Assembly (NCBI RefSeq): GCF_900116235.1
Contig: NZ_FPAA01000008.1
Location: 62,001 to 126,000, forward strand
Source of the DNA: Marininema halotolerans
Lineage (GTDB): Bacteria; Bacillota; Bacilli; Thermoactinomycetales; DSM-45169
Length of the DNA: 64,000 nucleotides
Reading direction: 5' to 3'
Numbering within the stretch: position 1 is the stretch's first letter; each line of letters opens with the position of its first letter. The position numbers and the translations under genes are program-made. Shown here piece by piece: positions 63,296 through 64,000 of the stretch. Under the pieces are notes generated by a model. It saw only the letters and a program-made list of their open reading frames with translations, made no database searches and was not told the DNA's origin.

Positions 63296-64000
63296 TTATG
63301 CTTCCTCATCATCGGACTGTGAGATGGATTTTCGCATATCGGTGTCAGCCACTACATTTTGCATATTGTAATAATCCATTACACCTAACTTACCATCCCG
63401 GAGTGCTTGAGCCATTGCCATCGGCACCTCGGCTTCCGCCTCGACCACTTTAGCACGCATCTCTTCCACCCGAGCACGCATCTCTTGTTCCTTAGCTACA
63501 GCCATCGCACGACGTTCCTCCGCTTTCGCCTGTGCAATATTCTTATCAGCTTCTGCCTGATCCATCTGGAGGGTTGCACCAATATTTTTCCCTACATCCA
63601 CATCCGCAATATCGATGGATAAGATTTCAAAGGCCGTGCCTGAATCCAATCCTTTGTTTAAGACGGTGTTGGAGATCAAATCGGGATTCTCAAGAACTTC
63701 TTTATGACTACTCGCGGAACCATTGGTTGTAACAATCCCTTCACCCACACGAGCGATGATTGTCTCTTCACCTGCACCCCCGACAAGGCGCTCAATATTG
63801 GCACGCACCGTGACACGAGCTATGACTTTTACTTCAATACCATCTTTCGCCACAGCAGAAACGACAGGCGTTTCAATCACTTTTGGATTTACACTCATTT
63901 GTACAGCTTCTAGCACATCACGACCTGCAAGATCAATCGCCGCCGCCCGTTCAAACATCAAATCAATGTCTGCACGCTGCGCTGCAATCAGTGCATCGAC
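63296..64000 (-). CDS. floA: Flotillin-like protein FloA (partial, 5' end beyond window)
   Basis: The visible 235 codons form the C-terminal part of Flo[33 protein letters not shown], the SPFH-like strand region, and the long coiled-coil [21 protein letters not shown] and a helix before an acidic end. FloA scaffolds membrane microdomains and influences signalling and secretion. The frame is still open at position 64000, and the N-terminal membrane anchor lies outside the window, so the start cannot be given. Confidence 0.95.
   Translation of the reverse strand, partial: VDALIAAQRADIDLMFERAAAIDLAGRDVLEAVQMSVNPKVIETPVVSAVAKDGIEVKVIARVTVRANIERLVGGAGEETIIARVGEGIVTTNGSASSHKEVLENPDLISNTVLNKGLDSGTAFEILSIDIADVDVGKNIGATLQMDQAEADKNIAQAKAEERRAMAVAKEQEMRARVEEMRAKVVEAEAEVPMAMAQALRDGKLGVMDYYNMQNVVADTDMRKSISQSDDEEA

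Noticed and set aside
1-64000. CRISPR arrays, rRNA genes, restriction or toxin-antitoxin modules
   Set aside because: No regularly spaced repeats, rRNA signatures or recognisable defence proteins were found on either strand.

Overview
The window is chromosomal DNA of a spore-forming, low-to-mid GC Gram-positive bacterium of the order Bacillales. The right third keeps the classic Bacillales order floA - yqfC - yqfD - phoH - ybeY - dgkA - cdd - era - yqzL - recO - glyQ - glyS - ccpN - pdrP - dnaG - sigA - trmK - nif3, almost all on the minus strand. Sporulation markers (YqfC, YqfD, an alpha/beta-type SASP, a YhcN/YlaJ lipoprotein) and Firmicutes RNA regulation (TPP riboswitch, glycyl T-box) agree with this. 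A family such as Thermoactinomycetaceae would fit, but that is inference from gene content, not a measured phylogeny.

Layout. 1-5 kb: nagA with a membrane-anchored protein, then a two-gene beta-oxidation operon (AidB-type acyl-CoA dehydrogenase, dienoyl-CoA reductase). 5-10 kb: CBS/ACT protein, a ParM-like actin overlapping a small ribbon-helix-helix-like gene, several small housekeeping genes and tRNA-Gly(TCC). 10-14 kb: a locus that looks like murein-peptide uptake and recycling (OppA-type lipoprotein, YkfC endopeptidase, and an S13 D,D-peptidase with no signal peptide). 14-21 kb: envelope and division genes (gpsB, a spore lipoprotein, a YugP-type protease, a CPA2 antiporter, and a divergent pair of SEDS proteins, RodA and FtsW/SpoVE-like). 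20.6-23.6 kb: thiazole-branch thiamine operon tenI-thiO-thiS-thiG under a TPP riboswitch with an intrinsic attenuator. 24-28 kb: ferredoxin, DedA protein, an IS200/IS605-type TnpB element inserted exactly at the stop codon of a solitary nuoD, and an M42 aminopeptidase. 28-36 kb: secreted proteins, RNase P RNA (class A in appearance), nif3/trmK and a secreted M1 peptidase. 36-40 kb: catabolic genes (4-hydroxyphenylpyruvate dioxygenase, YngI-like acyl-CoA synthetase, YngJ-like acyl-CoA dehydrogenase). 40-48 kb: dnaG-sigA behind a sigma-H-like promoter, then ccpN-pdrP-ppdK, in which the PPDK regulatory kinase/phosphatase sits directly beside its target. 48-59 kb: glyQS, recO, yqzL, era, cdd, dgkA (with an unusual C-terminal extension), ybeY, phoH, yqfD, yqfC. 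59-63 kb: a SASP gene and two tandem, equal-length Asp-box beta-propeller (sialidase-like) genes with near-identical 3' halves, inserted between yqfC and floA.

Most notable: an IS that supplies a replacement stop codon to nuoD; the class A-like RNase P RNA in a Bacillales context; the tandem propeller paralogues, one of which appears to have ATA where the other has ATG; the chromosomal ParM/RHH pair; and the apparently cytoplasmic S13 peptidase beside YkfC. No CRISPR array, prophage or clear defence island is visible.
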